Part shown: in pieces, positions 25,665-33,950 of the stretch
Numbering within the stretch: the stretch's first letter is position 1
Layout of the letters: every line of letters starts with the position of its first letter
DNA from: Xanthomonas sacchari
GTDB lineage: Bacteria; Pseudomonadota; Gammaproteobacteria; Xanthomonadales; Xanthomonadaceae
Direction: 5' to 3'
NCBI RefSeq assembly: GCF_024266585.1
Contig: NZ_CP100647.1
Coordinates: 2,275,001 to 2,339,000 of the forward strand
Length of the DNA stretch: 64,000 bases
Program-made: the position numbers and the translations under genes
Notes under the pieces: model-generated
The model's database searches: none
Seen by the model: the letters and a program-made list of their open reading frames with translations, nothing else
Told to the model about the DNA's origin: nothing

Positions 25665-26447
25665 CTAGCGCCAGCCACGCGCGCGTGCGCGCTGTTCGCC
25701 GTCGGCATCCAGCGCCTCGCCGGCAATCCGTGCATCCACCGCTTGCAGCACGGCGGCCGGCATCGGGCTGGCCGCCATGCGCATGCCGCCACCGTCGCCG
25801 CGCGCGTCGGCGGGCACCAGCAGCTCCACCCGCCATGCGCCATCGCGCTGGCAGGCCAGGCCGGCGTTGGCGCGCGCCATGGCGAAGGTGCGGCAGTAAT
25901 GGCCATCGCGATCGCGGAAGCTCAGGCCGATGCGCACGCTGCCCTGGTTCTGGCCGGACAACTGCTGCGCCAGCGCCTGCGCGAGCGCGCCCTCGGCGAT
26001 GCCGCCCTGGGTTGCCGCGAACGTCGGGCCCGGCGCAGCGCCTTGCGGCAACTGCCGCTGCGCGATCCACAGCCCCAGCAGCAGTGCCGCCGCCAACGCC
26101 GCCGGCAGCGCCCAGCGGCGGCGCGCGCGCGGCCGCAGTGGCGTCGGCCGGCTTGCCTGCGCCGGCGCATGGACGGGCGAGGGAGGCGGCACCGCGACAG
26201 CGGCGTCCTGGCCGGGCGCGTCGGTCGGCCGCGCGCGCGCAGCGGCGAGCAGGCGCGCGGGCACGGCTTCGTCCAGCACCGGGGCGAAGCCGGCGCGCAG
26301 CCGCGCCTGCAGTTGGCGCAACCGCTCCAGCGCCTGCGCCAGCTGCGGATCGGTACGCAGCGCCGCTTCCACCTGGGCGGCCTGCGCCGCGTCCAGTTCG
26401 CCGTCGGCGTAGGCCTGCAGGGTGAGTGCGTCGATCGTGGTGTTCAT
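25665..26447 (-). CDS. Transmembrane anti-sigma factor
   Basis: 260 aa. The N-terminal cytoplasmic part (1-60) starts LQAYADGELDAAQAAQVEAAL, the common anti-sigma motif Y-x-D-G-E-L, but without a zinc-binding HxxxCxxC. A Pro/Arg-rich linker leads to one transmembrane helix at residues 112-129, followed by a periplasmic domain of about 130 residues. The ATG overlaps the stop of the ECF sigma gene (ATGA), so the two are translationally coupled. It should hold the sigma factor inactive until an envelope signal releases it. The divergent S8 protease is a candidate partner in signalling; this is inference. Confidence 0.85.
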   Translation of the reverse strand: MNTTIDALTLQAYADGELDAAQAAQVEAALRTDPQLAQALERLRQLQARLRAGFAPVLDEAVPARLLAAARARPTDAPGQDAAVAVPPPSPVHAPAQASRPTPLRPRARRRWALPAALAAALLLGLWIAQRQLPQGAAPGPTFAATQGGIAEGALAQALAQQLSGQNQGSVRIGLSFRDRDGHYCRTFAMARANAGLACQRDGAWRVELLVPADARGDGGGMRMAASPMPAAVLQAVDARIAGEALDADGEQRARARGWR

Positions 26448-26977
26448 GCGGTCGCCTCCAGTGACGCCTGCAAGGCCTCGCGCCCGCGCGCGAGCCGGCT
26501 GGTGAGTGTGCCGAGCGGAATCTCCAGCACCGCCGCGGCATCCTTGTAGGACAGGCCTTCGATCAGCACCAGCGCGATCGCCAGGCGTTGTTCCTCGGGC
26601 AGGCCGGCCATCGCGGCCTGCACCGCCATCCAGTCCTGCTGCCGCTCCAGCGGCGTGTCGCCGACGTGTTCGCCCTCGGCGGCATCGACGAACAGGTGCC
26701 GCCGTCGCCGCTGCGCCCGTACCTCGTCGATCCAGGCGTGGCGGATGATGCCGTACAGCCAGTACTGCAGCGGCGTCTCCGGCCGCCATTGCGCGGCGCG
26801 GCGCAGGGCGCGTTCGATCGCGATCTGCAGCAGGTCGTCGGCATCCTCGCGGTGGCCGGCGACGGCACGCGCGAAGCGCCGCAGCTGAGGCAGGAGGGTA
26901 CAGATGCCGTCGCCGACGGCGGCCGTGGGATCGGCGTGCATGTGGGGGATACGTTCGGCGGAGGCGGTTTCTTCCAT
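26444..26977 (-). CDS. ECF-subfamily RNA polymerase sigma factor
   Basis: 177 aa. Region 2: LRRFARAVAGHREDADDLLQIAIERAL and WLYGIIRHAWIDEVRAQRR (-10 recognition). Region 4: LPEEQRLAIALVLIEGLSYKDAAAVLEIPLGTLTSRLARGREAL (-35 recognition helix). There is no C-terminal extension, so it is a classical two-domain ECF factor. ATG at 26977 is assumed; ATG at 26941 is an alternative and neither has a clear ribosome site. It is the first gene of a sigma/anti-sigma operon, divergent from a secreted S8 protease gene 82 nt away. Confidence 0.9.
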   Translation of the reverse strand: MEETASAERIPHMHADPTAAVGDGICTLLPQLRRFARAVAGHREDADDLLQIAIERALRRAAQWRPETPLQYWLYGIIRHAWIDEVRAQRRRRHLFVDAAEGEHVGDTPLERQQDWMAVQAAMAGLPEEQRLAIALVLIEGLSYKDAAAVLEIPLGTLTSRLARGREALQASLEATA

Positions 26978-27058
26978 GGGCGCGGCGCGGCGTTCACGGC
27001 GGGTCGGGATGGCAGGATTAGTGTGGCACGCCAACAGGGGCGGACGACGGAGTGGGGC

Positions 27059-28354
27059 ATGGCGACGGGCAGGCGGATGCGCTGGATGGCGGTGGCCTTG
27101 CTGGCGGTGGCGACACCGGCGCTGGCGCAGTTGGCGCTGCCATCGGCCGGCGGCCTGGTGCAGGACGTCACCCAGGGCATGCAAGGCGGGATGGATCGGC
27201 TGGGACAGTCGCTGCAGGACGCGCGCGGCGACCTCGAACGGCTGCGGCTCAAACGCCTGCAGGCGCTGCTGCGCAGCGATCCGCGCGGGCTGGAGCGCGA
27301 CGAGGGCGGCGCGGTGGTGATGCGCGGGCAGGTGGTGGCGCTGGAACCGGACCCGGCGGCGCTGCAGGCGGCGCAGGCGGCCGGCTTCGCGGTGCTGGAG
27401 CAGCGCAGCTTCGGCGAATTCGGCCTGCGCCTGGTGGTGCTGCAGGTGCCGTCGGGCCTGTCCACGCGCCGCGCGCTGCAGCAATTGCGCGAGCGCGATC
27501 CGCAGGGCGACTACGACTATAACCACGTCTACAGCGGATCGGCGGCGGCGCCACCGGCAGCGGCCAGCGCAGCCGCTGCACCGGCAACTGCGGAGGCCGC
27601 GGCGGGCGGGTTCGTGGTCGGCCTGATCGACAGCGGCGTGGACGCCGCGCATCCGGCACTGGCCGGCATCCAGGTGCAGCCCTGGGGCTGCGACGGGCAG
27701 GTGCGCGCGCAGCCGCATGGCACGGCGGTCGCCTCGTTGCTGGCCGGGCGCGCGGTGGCGCACGGGCCGTTCGCGCGCACGCTGTATGCGGCCGACATCT
27801 ACTGCGGGCAGGCCGACGGCGGCACTGCGGTGGAATTGGTCGCGGCGCTGGCGTGGATGGCGCAGCGGCAGGTGCCGGTGGTCAACATCAGCCTGATCGG
27901 CGGCCCCAATCGCGCGCTGCAACTGGCCGTGCAGCGCATGCTCGCGCGCGGCCACGTGCTGGTCGCGGCGGTCGGCAACGACGGCCCGGCGGCACCGCCG
28001 CTGTATCCCGCGGCCTATCCCGGCGTGCTTGGGGTGACCGCGGTGGATGCGCGTGGGCGGGTCTTGCCCGAAGCCGGGCGAGGACCGCAAGTCGCCTTCG
28101 CCGCGGTCGGCGACTTGATCGCGGCGGCGCCGCAAGGCCGCTGGCAGATGCAGCGCGGCACCTCTTTCGCCGCGCCGCTGGTGGCGCGGCTGGCGGCGCA
28201 GGCACTGTCGCGGCCGGATCCGCAGGCGGCCGCGCAGGTGCGCGCGCAGTTGCAGGCGCAGGCACGCGATCTCGGCGCGCCCGGTACCGATCCGGTGTAC
28301 GGCGCCGGCCTGCTCGGCGCGGACCTGGCGCTGCAGCGCGCGCCGAGCGGCTGA
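27059..28354 (+). CDS. Exported S8-family (subtilisin-like) serine protease
   Basis: 431 aa. Signal peptide 1-23 (ATPALAQ). An N-terminal propeptide-like region (24-160) precedes an Ala-rich linker and the catalytic domain. The triad is Asp191 (GLIDSGVD), His220 (QPHGTAVAS) and Ser369 (GTSFAAP); the oxyanion Asn307 is in AVGNDGP. The domain is compact, about 245 residues, with reduced loops. It belongs to the S8 proteases often encoded beside ECF sigma factors in xanthomonads, and could be a target of the sigma factor or could cleave the anti-sigma factor. ATG at 27059 has GTGGGG just upstream. Confidence 0.9.
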   Translation: MATGRRMRWMAVALLAVATPALAQLALPSAGGLVQDVTQGMQGGMDRLGQSLQDARGDLERLRLKRLQALLRSDPRGLERDEGGAVVMRGQVVALEPDPAALQAAQAAGFAVLEQRSFGEFGLRLVVLQVPSGLSTRRALQQLRERDPQGDYDYNHVYSGSAAAPPAAASAAAAPATAEAAAGGFVVGLIDSGVDAAHPALAGIQVQPWGCDGQVRAQPHGTAVASLLAGRAVAHGPFARTLYAADIYCGQADGGTAVELVAALAWMAQRQVPVVNISLIGGPNRALQLAVQRMLARGHVLVAAVGNDGPAAPPLYPAAYPGVLGVTAVDARGRVLPEAGRGPQVAFAAVGDLIAAAPQGRWQMQRGTSFAAPLVARLAAQALSRPDPQAAAQVRAQLQAQARDLGAPGTDPVYGAGLLGADLALQRAPSG

Positions 28355-28458
28355 ACGCTTTCTGTCTGCGTCCGCCGCGCAGGGGATGTTCCGCGCCGTT
28401 CGATTCGTAGGACTACATGAGAGCCGCAGATGGCCTGCGGCGACACGAGGAGAATGCG

Positions 28459-29235
28459 ATGAACGGCAAGACTCTGTTGGCGAGCGCGGTGCTGGTGGCG
28501 TCGGTGGCGCTGATTCCGGGCGTGGCCGGTGCGCAGTTGCTGGGTGGTGCGGGCAGCGTGGGCGGTGCGGTCAACGGCACCCTGGGCGGCCTGGGCGGCC
28601 TGGGCGGCGGCAGCCTCGGCGGCAACGGGATGGGCGCAGGCCGCCTGGACGCCGGGGTTCCGCTGGATCGCGCGCGCAGCGGCATCGAGCAGCAGTCGCA
28701 GCGTGCGCGGATGGCGGCACAGCGGGCGGCGGCGCGTGGCGCGGCCACCGCCGACGGCGCGGCGCAGACCGCCGGCGCTGCGGTGAACCAGGGCCGGACG
28801 CTGGCCGGCAACGCGGCCGCCAGTGGTAGTGCGGCGGCACGCGGCGCGGCCGGCAGCGCGATGGGTCAGGCCGACGCTGCACTCGGCGCGGCGACCAGTG
28901 CGGCCACGCCCGCGGCGGCGCTGGCGACGGCCGGCAATGCCGCCGGCGCGGGCGACGGCATGACCGGTCAGGGCGCGAGCGCGGCTGGCAACGGCAACGG
29001 CAACGGCGCGGCCAGCGGTGGAGGCCTGCCGGCGCTGTCCGGCAGCGGGAGCGCCAATGGCGCGGCCAGCGGCAGCGCCTCGCACCATGCCGGCGCGCGC
29101 GGTGGGTCGGTGTCGGGCCAGCTGGGCGCGGGCGGCCAGGGCGGTGCGCAGGCCGGCAACGGCCAGGCGCAGGGGCAGGCCGGCGGCAATGCCTCCCTGG
29201 GGGCCAGCATCAACGCCTCCAGCGACGGCCAATAA
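28459..29235 (+). CDS. Exported Gly/Ala-rich low-complexity protein
   Basis: 258 aa. A signal peptide (about 1-25, GVAGAQ) is followed by a Gly-Leu rich run (GGLGGLGGGSLGG), an Arg/Gln/Ala helix-prone stretch (about 70-100), and a long tail built almost only of Gly, Ala, Ser, Asn and Gln. No folded domain is recognised. AGGAGA lies 8 nt before the ATG. It follows the S8 protease by 104 nt on the same strand and may share its regulation. It could be a surface polymer, an adhesin-like spacer or a protease substrate; none is shown by sequence. The family is unrecognised. Confidence 0.7.
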   Translation: MNGKTLLASAVLVASVALIPGVAGAQLLGGAGSVGGAVNGTLGGLGGLGGGSLGGNGMGAGRLDAGVPLDRARSGIEQQSQRARMAAQRAAARGAATADGAAQTAGAAVNQGRTLAGNAAASGSAAARGAAGSAMGQADAALGAATSAATPAAALATAGNAAGAGDGMTGQGASAAGNGNGNGAASGGGLPALSGSGSANGAASGSASHHAGARGGSVSGQLGAGGQGGAQAGNGQAQGQAGGNASLGASINASSDGQ

Positions 29236-29289
29236 GCCGTCGACGGCCGCGCGCGAGGCAACACGCGTCGCCATCGAGACTGCAGGCTG

Positions 29290-29322
29290 AAAAACACGAC
29301 GCCCGGCTGAGCCGGGCGTCGT
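29290..29322 (-). terminator. Intrinsic terminator of dcp
   Basis: The stem ACGACGCCCGGC and its complement flank a 3-nt loop. On the minus strand it is followed by TGTTTTT, so it ends dcp transcription. It may also stop plus-strand readthrough from the Gly/Ala-rich gene. Confidence 0.85.
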
Positions 29323-29412
29323 GCGTATTGGGTGATGCGGTTGGTTGCGGGTGTGTGTTGCACTGTCGCCGCGAGCGGGCGGCACGGCGCAGGGGCCGTG
29401 CCGCGGTGCGCC

Positions 29413-31596
29413 TCAGCGAGCGCTTGGCGTCGCCACCGGCGTGGCGTTGAGGCCGCGCTTCTCCAGCAAGGGTTCGATCTGCGGTGCGTGCCCGGCGAAA
29501 TCCTGGAACAGCTGCATCGCATCGACGCTGCCGCCGCGCGAGAGCAGGGTCTGGCGGAAGCGGTCGCCGTTGGCGCGACTCAGCCCGCCGTGCTGCTTGA
29601 ACCACTGCTGGGTGTTGGCGTCCAGCACCTCGGCCCAGATGTAGGCGTAGTAGCCGGCCGCATAGCCGCCCATGATGTGGCTGAAGTACGGCGTGCGATA
29701 GCGCGGCGGCACCGGCGGATAGGCGATGCCGTCGGCGGCCAGCGCCTTGGCCTCGAAATCCATCACCCCCGAGGCCGGCGGCACCTGGCCCGCGCTGAGC
29801 TGGTGCCAGCGCTGGTCGAGCATGGCCGCGCCCAGGTATTCGGTGGTGGCGAAGCCCTGGTTGAACTTGGCGGTGGCCACCACCTTGTCCAGCAGCGCCT
29901 GCGGCATCGGCGCGCCGCTCTGGTAGTGCTTGGCGTAGTGCTTGAGGATGGCCGGATCGTCGGCCCACATCTCGTTGACCTGCGAGGGGAACTCGACGAA
30001 GTCGCGCGGCACGCTGGTGCCGGAGAAGTAGGGGTACTTCACGTTCGAGAACATGCCGTGCAGCGCATGGCCGAACTCGTGGAACGCGGTGGTGACCTCG
30101 TCCCAGGTCAGCAGGGTCGGCTGGCCGGCCGGCGGCTTGGGGATGTTGAGGTGGTTGGCGACCACCGGCTTGTCGCCGGTCAGCGCCGACTGCGAGACGT
30201 AGGAACTCATCCAGGCGCCGCCGCGCTTGGACTCGCGCGCGTACATGTCGGCGATGAAGATCGCCAACTGGCTGCCGTCGGCGTCGAACACGTCGTAGAC
30301 CAGCACGTCGTCGCGGTAGGTGGGCAGGTCGGTGCGCTGCTTGAAGGTCAGCCCGTACTCCTGGTTGGCGGCGTAGAAGACGCCGTTCTCCAGCACGTTC
30401 TTCAGCTCGAAGTAGGGCTTGAGCTGGGCCTCGTCGAAGTCGTACTTGGCCTGGCGCACCTTCTCGGTGTAGTAGGCCCAGTCCCAGGCCTCGAGCTTGA
30501 AGCTGGGCTTGCCGGCGGCCTTCTGTTCCTGGTCGATCATCGCCTGCAGGTCGGCCGCCTCGCGCTTGGCGTTGGCCACCGCGGCCGGGGCCAGCTTGCC
30601 GAGCATGGCGTTGACCGCTTCGGGGGTCTTGGCGGTCTGGGTTTCCAGCGAATAGGTGGCGTGGTTCGGGTAGCCGAGCAGCTTGGCGCGCTCGGCGCGC
30701 AGGGTCATGATCCGCGACACCAGCGCGGTGTTGTCGTAGGGGCCGCCGTGGCTGCCGCGCGACACCGAGGCTTCGTAGATCTTCTGCCGCAGGGCGCGAT
30801 CCTTGAGCTGGGCCAGCGGCGGCTGGCCGGTGGTGTTGAGCAGGGCGATCACGTACTTGCCGTCGAGCTTGCGCGCCTTGGCCGCCTCGGCCGCGGCGGC
30901 GATCTGTGCGTCGGACAGGCCGCCGAGCTGCTTGACGTCGTCCACCACCACCGCGGCCGCGTTCACTTCGGCGAGCACGTTCTGGCTGAACTTGGTGCCC
31001 AGTTCGGCCAGTTCGGCGTTCATCGCCTTGAGCTTGGCCTTGTCGGCATCGTTGAGCTTGGCGCCGTCGCGGACGAAGTCGCTGTGGTACTTCTCGATCA
31101 GGCGCACGCCCTCCGCGTCCAGACCGAGCTGGTTGCGGGTGTCGTACAGCGTCTGGATACGCGCGAACAGCTTGGGATTGAGCGCGATCGCATCGCGGTG
31201 CGCGGCCAGCTTGCCGGCGTATTCGGCCTGCAGTTTCTTGCGCGTGTCGTTGGTGTCGGCACCGACCAGGTTGAAGAACACGGTGGTGGCGCGGTCCAGA
31301 ACCTGCCCGCTTTTCTCCATCGCCACGATGGTGTTGTCGAAGGTCGGCTTGGCGGCCTGGTCGGCGATGGCCTGCACTTCCTGCAACTGCTGCGCCATGC
31401 CGGCGTCGAACGCGGGGGCGAAATCGCTGTCCTTGATCTTGTCGAACTGCGGGTAGTGCAGCGGCAGCGGGCTTTCGGCGAAGAACGGGTTGGCCTGCGT
31501 GGCCGCCGTGGCGGCGGGCGTGGTGGCCGGAGCGGCGTAGGCGGGCATGGCGAGTCCGAGCGTGGCGGCGAGGGCAAGGGCGAGGCGAGAGGTCAT
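29413..31596 (-). CDS. dcp: Peptidyl-dipeptidase Dcp (M3 family), exported
   Basis: 727 aa. Signal peptide 1-21 (AMPAYAA), indicating periplasmic location; E. coli Dcp lacks an obvious one. The zinc site is HEFGH at residues 506-510, with the downstream Glu in FVEFPSQVNEMW. The long helical N-terminal half, VVANHLNIPKP, and the substrate-loop sequence MGGYAAGYYAYIWAEVLDAD-like near the C terminus are typical of M3A enzymes. It removes C-terminal dipeptides. ATG at 31596 leads straight into the signal peptide. It is divergent from the glutathione peroxidase gene. Confidence 0.94.
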   Translation of the reverse strand: MTSRLALALAATLGLAMPAYAAPATTPAATAATQANPFFAESPLPLHYPQFDKIKDSDFAPAFDAGMAQQLQEVQAIADQAAKPTFDNTIVAMEKSGQVLDRATTVFFNLVGADTNDTRKKLQAEYAGKLAAHRDAIALNPKLFARIQTLYDTRNQLGLDAEGVRLIEKYHSDFVRDGAKLNDADKAKLKAMNAELAELGTKFSQNVLAEVNAAAVVVDDVKQLGGLSDAQIAAAAEAAKARKLDGKYVIALLNTTGQPPLAQLKDRALRQKIYEASVSRGSHGGPYDNTALVSRIMTLRAERAKLLGYPNHATYSLETQTAKTPEAVNAMLGKLAPAAVANAKREAADLQAMIDQEQKAAGKPSFKLEAWDWAYYTEKVRQAKYDFDEAQLKPYFELKNVLENGVFYAANQEYGLTFKQRTDLPTYRDDVLVYDVFDADGSQLAIFIADMYARESKRGGAWMSSYVSQSALTGDKPVVANHLNIPKPPAGQPTLLTWDEVTTAFHEFGHALHGMFSNVKYPYFSGTSVPRDFVEFPSQVNEMWADDPAILKHYAKHYQSGAPMPQALLDKVVATAKFNQGFATTEYLGAAMLDQRWHQLSAGQVPPASGVMDFEAKALAADGIAYPPVPPRYRTPYFSHIMGGYAAGYYAYIWAEVLDANTQQWFKQHGGLSRANGDRFRQTLLSRGGSVDAMQLFQDFAGHAPQIEPLLEKRGLNATPVATPSAR

Positions 31597-31944
31597 CAAG
31601 CGGTATCCGCAATCATGGTGATCCGGCAGGCTACCCCAGGCCGGCAGGCGTGACCCGTGACGAAAGCCATGGGCGCGCTGCAGCAGGCGCGCCGCGGCCG
31701 GTACGGCTTTGCGGGATGTGGCGCGCGGCTTGATGCAATGCGCCTTCTCTTGCGGGTGCCGGTGAAGGGGCGCGCACCGGTGGGCGGCGCTGATGCTGCG
31801 CGAGCCAGCGCGCAGGCGCGTGGTGCTGCCGGTGCGCTGCCGGGGTGAGGCCTGCACTGGGCGCTGGCGAGGCGTGCGGCCAAGCGCGTAGCATCGCGCC
31901 GAACACGCGCCGCCGCGGCGCGCATCGCCAGTGAGGTTCCTCGC
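31597..31944. other. Divergent intergenic region, no gene seen
   Basis: 348 nt between dcp and the glutathione peroxidase gene. TAGCAT near 31890 is a possible -10 element for the peroxidase. No coding sequence with family support was found. Confidence 0.5.
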
Positions 31945-32436
31945 ATGGACACCCCGACCACCGCCTACGCCTTCACCGCGACCACGCTGGACGGGCAGGC
32001 GCAGCCGCTGGCCGAGTACGCCGGCAAGGTGCTGCTGATCGTCAATGTCGCGTCCAAGTGCGGTTTCACGCCGCAATATGCGGGGCTGCAGGCGCTGTGG
32101 CAGCGCTACCGCGATCGCGGGCTGGTGGTGCTGGGCTTTCCGTGCGACCAGTTCGGTCACCAGGAGCCGGGCGATGCCGCGGAGATCCGCCAGTTCTGTT
32201 CGCTCAGCTACGACGTCGATTTCCCGATGTTCGCCAAGGTGCAGGTCAACGGCGACGGTGCGCATCCGCTGTGGCGCTGGCTCAAGCAGCAGAAGTCCGG
32301 GCTGCTCGGCATCGCCGCGATCAAGTGGAATTTCAGCAAGTTCCTGGTCGGCCGCGACGGCCAGGTGCTGGCGCGCTATGCGCCGACCGACAAGCCGGAA
32401 GCGCTGGCCGACGATATCGAGCGGGCGCTGGGGTGA
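31945..32436 (+). CDS. Glutathione peroxidase family protein (Cys type)
   Basis: 163 aa. The peroxidatic residue is Cys39 in NVASKCGFTPQY, replacing the selenocysteine of animal enzymes. The other tetrad residues are present in GFPCDQFGHQEPG (Gln) and KWNFSKFLVGRDG (Trp, Asn). Cys at FPCDQF is the usual resolving position for thioredoxin-dependent members, so thioredoxin may be the real reductant. There is no signal peptide. GAGG lies 8 nt before the ATG. It reduces organic and hydrogen peroxides. Confidence 0.94.
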   Translation: MDTPTTAYAFTATTLDGQAQPLAEYAGKVLLIVNVASKCGFTPQYAGLQALWQRYRDRGLVVLGFPCDQFGHQEPGDAAEIRQFCSLSYDVDFPMFAKVQVNGDGAHPLWRWLKQQKSGLLGIAAIKWNFSKFLVGRDGQVLARYAPTDKPEALADDIERALG

Positions 32437-32487
32437 CGCTTCGGCGCGGAACTCCCGGCGTGGTCGCGAATGCCGGGCTGCTGCTGT

Positions 32488-32552
32488 TGTGGGAGGGACT
32501 TCAGTCCCGACGCCTTTAACTCGAACGCGTCGGGACTGAAGTCCCTCCCACA
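32488..32552. repeat. REP palindrome, variant GGGAGGGACTTCAGTCCCGAC
   Basis: A 26-bp arm (32488-32513) and its perfect reverse complement (32527-32552) flank a 13-nt loop. Each arm contains the small palindrome GGGACTTCAGTCCC. It lies between the convergent glutathione peroxidase and fpr genes and may act as a bidirectional terminator. The sequence differs from the AGCGGCTTCAGCCGC family but the architecture is the same. Confidence 0.88.
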
Positions 32553-32637
32553 GGGGATAGTGCGGCGTTATCGGTCATGCGTCCGGCGCGGCCGATGGCC
32601 TGGAGGCCACGTGGCGCCGCTTACGCGCAATGTGATG

Positions 32638-33417
32638 TCACTTCTCGACGAAGGCGCGCTCGAACACGTAGTGCCCCGGCGAGCCGATGCGCGGGGAGGC
32701 GACGAAGCCGCGGGCGTCCAGGCTGTGGCGCAGGTCGGCCAGCATCTGCGGGCTGCCGCAGATCATCGCACGGTCGTGCTCCGGGTTCAGCGGCGGCAGG
32801 CCGAGGGTGCGCTGCATCGCGCCGCTCTCGATCAGTTCGGTGAGGCGGCCGCGGTTGCGGAAGTCCTCGCGGGTCACCGCCGGGTAGTACAGCAGCTTCT
32901 CGCGGATGGTCTCGCCGAGGAACTCGTGCTGCGGCAGTTCCTTCTCGAAATAGTCGCGGTAGGCCAGGTCCTTCTCGAAGCGCACGCCATGGGTGAGGAT
33001 CACCTTGTCGAAGCGTTCGTAGGTTTCCGGGTCCTTGATCACCGACAGCCACGGCGCCAGGCCGGTGCCGGTGCCGAGCAGGTACAGGTGGCGGCCCGGG
33101 TGCAGGTCGCTGATCAGCAGGGTGCCGGTGGGCTTCTTGCCGACCAGCACCGAATCGCCGGGCTTGATGTGCTGCAGGCGCGAGGTCAGCGGGCCGTCCG
33201 GCACCTTGATGCTGAAGAACTCCAGTTGCTCTTCCCAGTTGGCGCTGGCGATGGAGTAGGCGCGCAGCAGCGGCCGCGTCTCCGTCTCCAGGCCGATCAT
33301 CACGAACTGGCCGTTGTCGAAACGGAAGCCGTCGTTGCGGGTGGTGGTGAAGCTGAAGTAGTCCTCGGTCCAGTGGCGGACCTCGAGCACCGTTTCGGGG
33401 CCAAAAGCGGAAGACAT
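32638..33417 (-). CDS. fpr: Ferredoxin--NADP(+) reductase
   Basis: 259 aa. FAD-binding motif RAYSIAS (about residues 53-59), phosphate-binding loop, NADP motif LLGTGTGLAPWLS, CGSPQML, and the C terminal GHYVFERAFVEK typical of the bacterial subclass. It moves electrons between NADPH and ferredoxin or flavodoxin, supporting Fe-S cluster repair and oxidative-stress defence. Upstream on the minus strand are TAGAAT (33456-33451) and a Fur-box-like palindrome (33470-33492), so iron or redox control is likely. Confidence 0.95.
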   Translation of the reverse strand: MSSAFGPETVLEVRHWTEDYFSFTTTRNDGFRFDNGQFVMIGLETETRPLLRAYSIASANWEEQLEFFSIKVPDGPLTSRLQHIKPGDSVLVGKKPTGTLLISDLHPGRHLYLLGTGTGLAPWLSVIKDPETYERFDKVILTHGVRFEKDLAYRDYFEKELPQHEFLGETIREKLLYYPAVTREDFRNRGRLTELIESGAMQRTLGLPPLNPEHDRAMICGSPQMLADLRHSLDARGFVASPRIGSPGHYVFERAFVEK

Positions 33418-33450
33418 GCCGTTGATCGTGATGGGGAAGGAACGGCGGCC

Positions 33451-33456
33451 ATTCTA
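33451..33456 (-). promoter_or_regulatory. -10 hexamer TAGAAT of fpr
   Basis: TAGAAT on the minus strand ends 33 nt before the fpr ATG. TTGATC about 20 nt upstream could be a -35 but the spacing is long. The Fur-like palindrome overlaps that position. Confidence 0.5.
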
Positions 33457-33469
33457 CCCCATGTCGACT

Positions 33470-33492
33470 CAAATGAGATCAACTCTCATTTG
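33470..33492. promoter_or_regulatory. Fur-box-like palindrome upstream of fpr
   Basis: The perfect 9-bp arms CAAATGAGA and TCTCATTTG are separated by TCAAC. The central 19 nt matches 13 of 18 defined positions of the symmetric AATGATAAT-N-ATTATCATT Fur consensus. It sits at the -35 side of the fpr promoter, where binding would block RNA polymerase. Confidence 0.5.
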
Positions 33493-33524
33493 GAGGGGCC
33501 GGGTGGCCATCGCGCCAGCGACGC

Positions 33525-33923
33525 TCACTTCTCGAACGAAACCTCGTAGGACAGATACAGCGGCGCCTGCGGCGGCGCCAGCAGCGGACGCTGGCGCAGG
33601 AAGCGTTCCAGGCACAGGGCGAGCGGGGTGGTGCCGTTGCGCCAACTGGCGCCGACGCTGCCGTCGGCCTGCACCTGCACCACCACCGTGAACGGCGAGG
33701 TGTCCGGGCGCGGGGTGGCGCAACTGGCCACGCCCTCGTCCAGCGCCGCGCGCTGCAGGGTCTGCAGGCGTTGCTCCAGCGCCGCCGGCAGGCCGGCCTC
33801 GTCGCGGTCGGCCAGGGCCTTGGCCGCGGCGTAGTCGGCGGGCGCCGGCGCGTCCGCGGCGGGAGCGGCGGCAGCCGGGACGGCGAGGGCGGCGGCGAAC
33901 AGGCAGGGCAGGATGCGGAGCAT
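33525..33923 (-). CDS. Exported hypothetical protein with TonB-C-like tail
   Basis: 132 aa. Signal peptide 1-20 (ALAVPAAAAPA). Two Cys residues (SCATP and LCLERF) could form a disulphide. The segment SPFTVVVQVQADGSVGASWRNGTTPLALCLERFLRQRPL resembles the pattern (VxVxxDGxVxxxxxxxSSxxxLxxAAxxAVR) seen in TonB/AgmX C-terminal domains, but it lacks a TonB transmembrane/proline region. The function is unknown. It is 27 nt downstream of the ABC exporter stop and may be co-transcribed with it. Confidence 0.65.
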   Translation of the reverse strand: MLRILPCLFAAALAVPAAAAPAADAPAPADYAAAKALADRDEAGLPAALEQRLQTLQRAALDEGVASCATPRPDTSPFTVVVQVQADGSVGASWRNGTTPLALCLERFLRQRPLLAPPQAPLYLSYEVSFEK

Positions 33924-33950
33924 GGCGGCGTCGGAAGGGGCGGACCAGGC

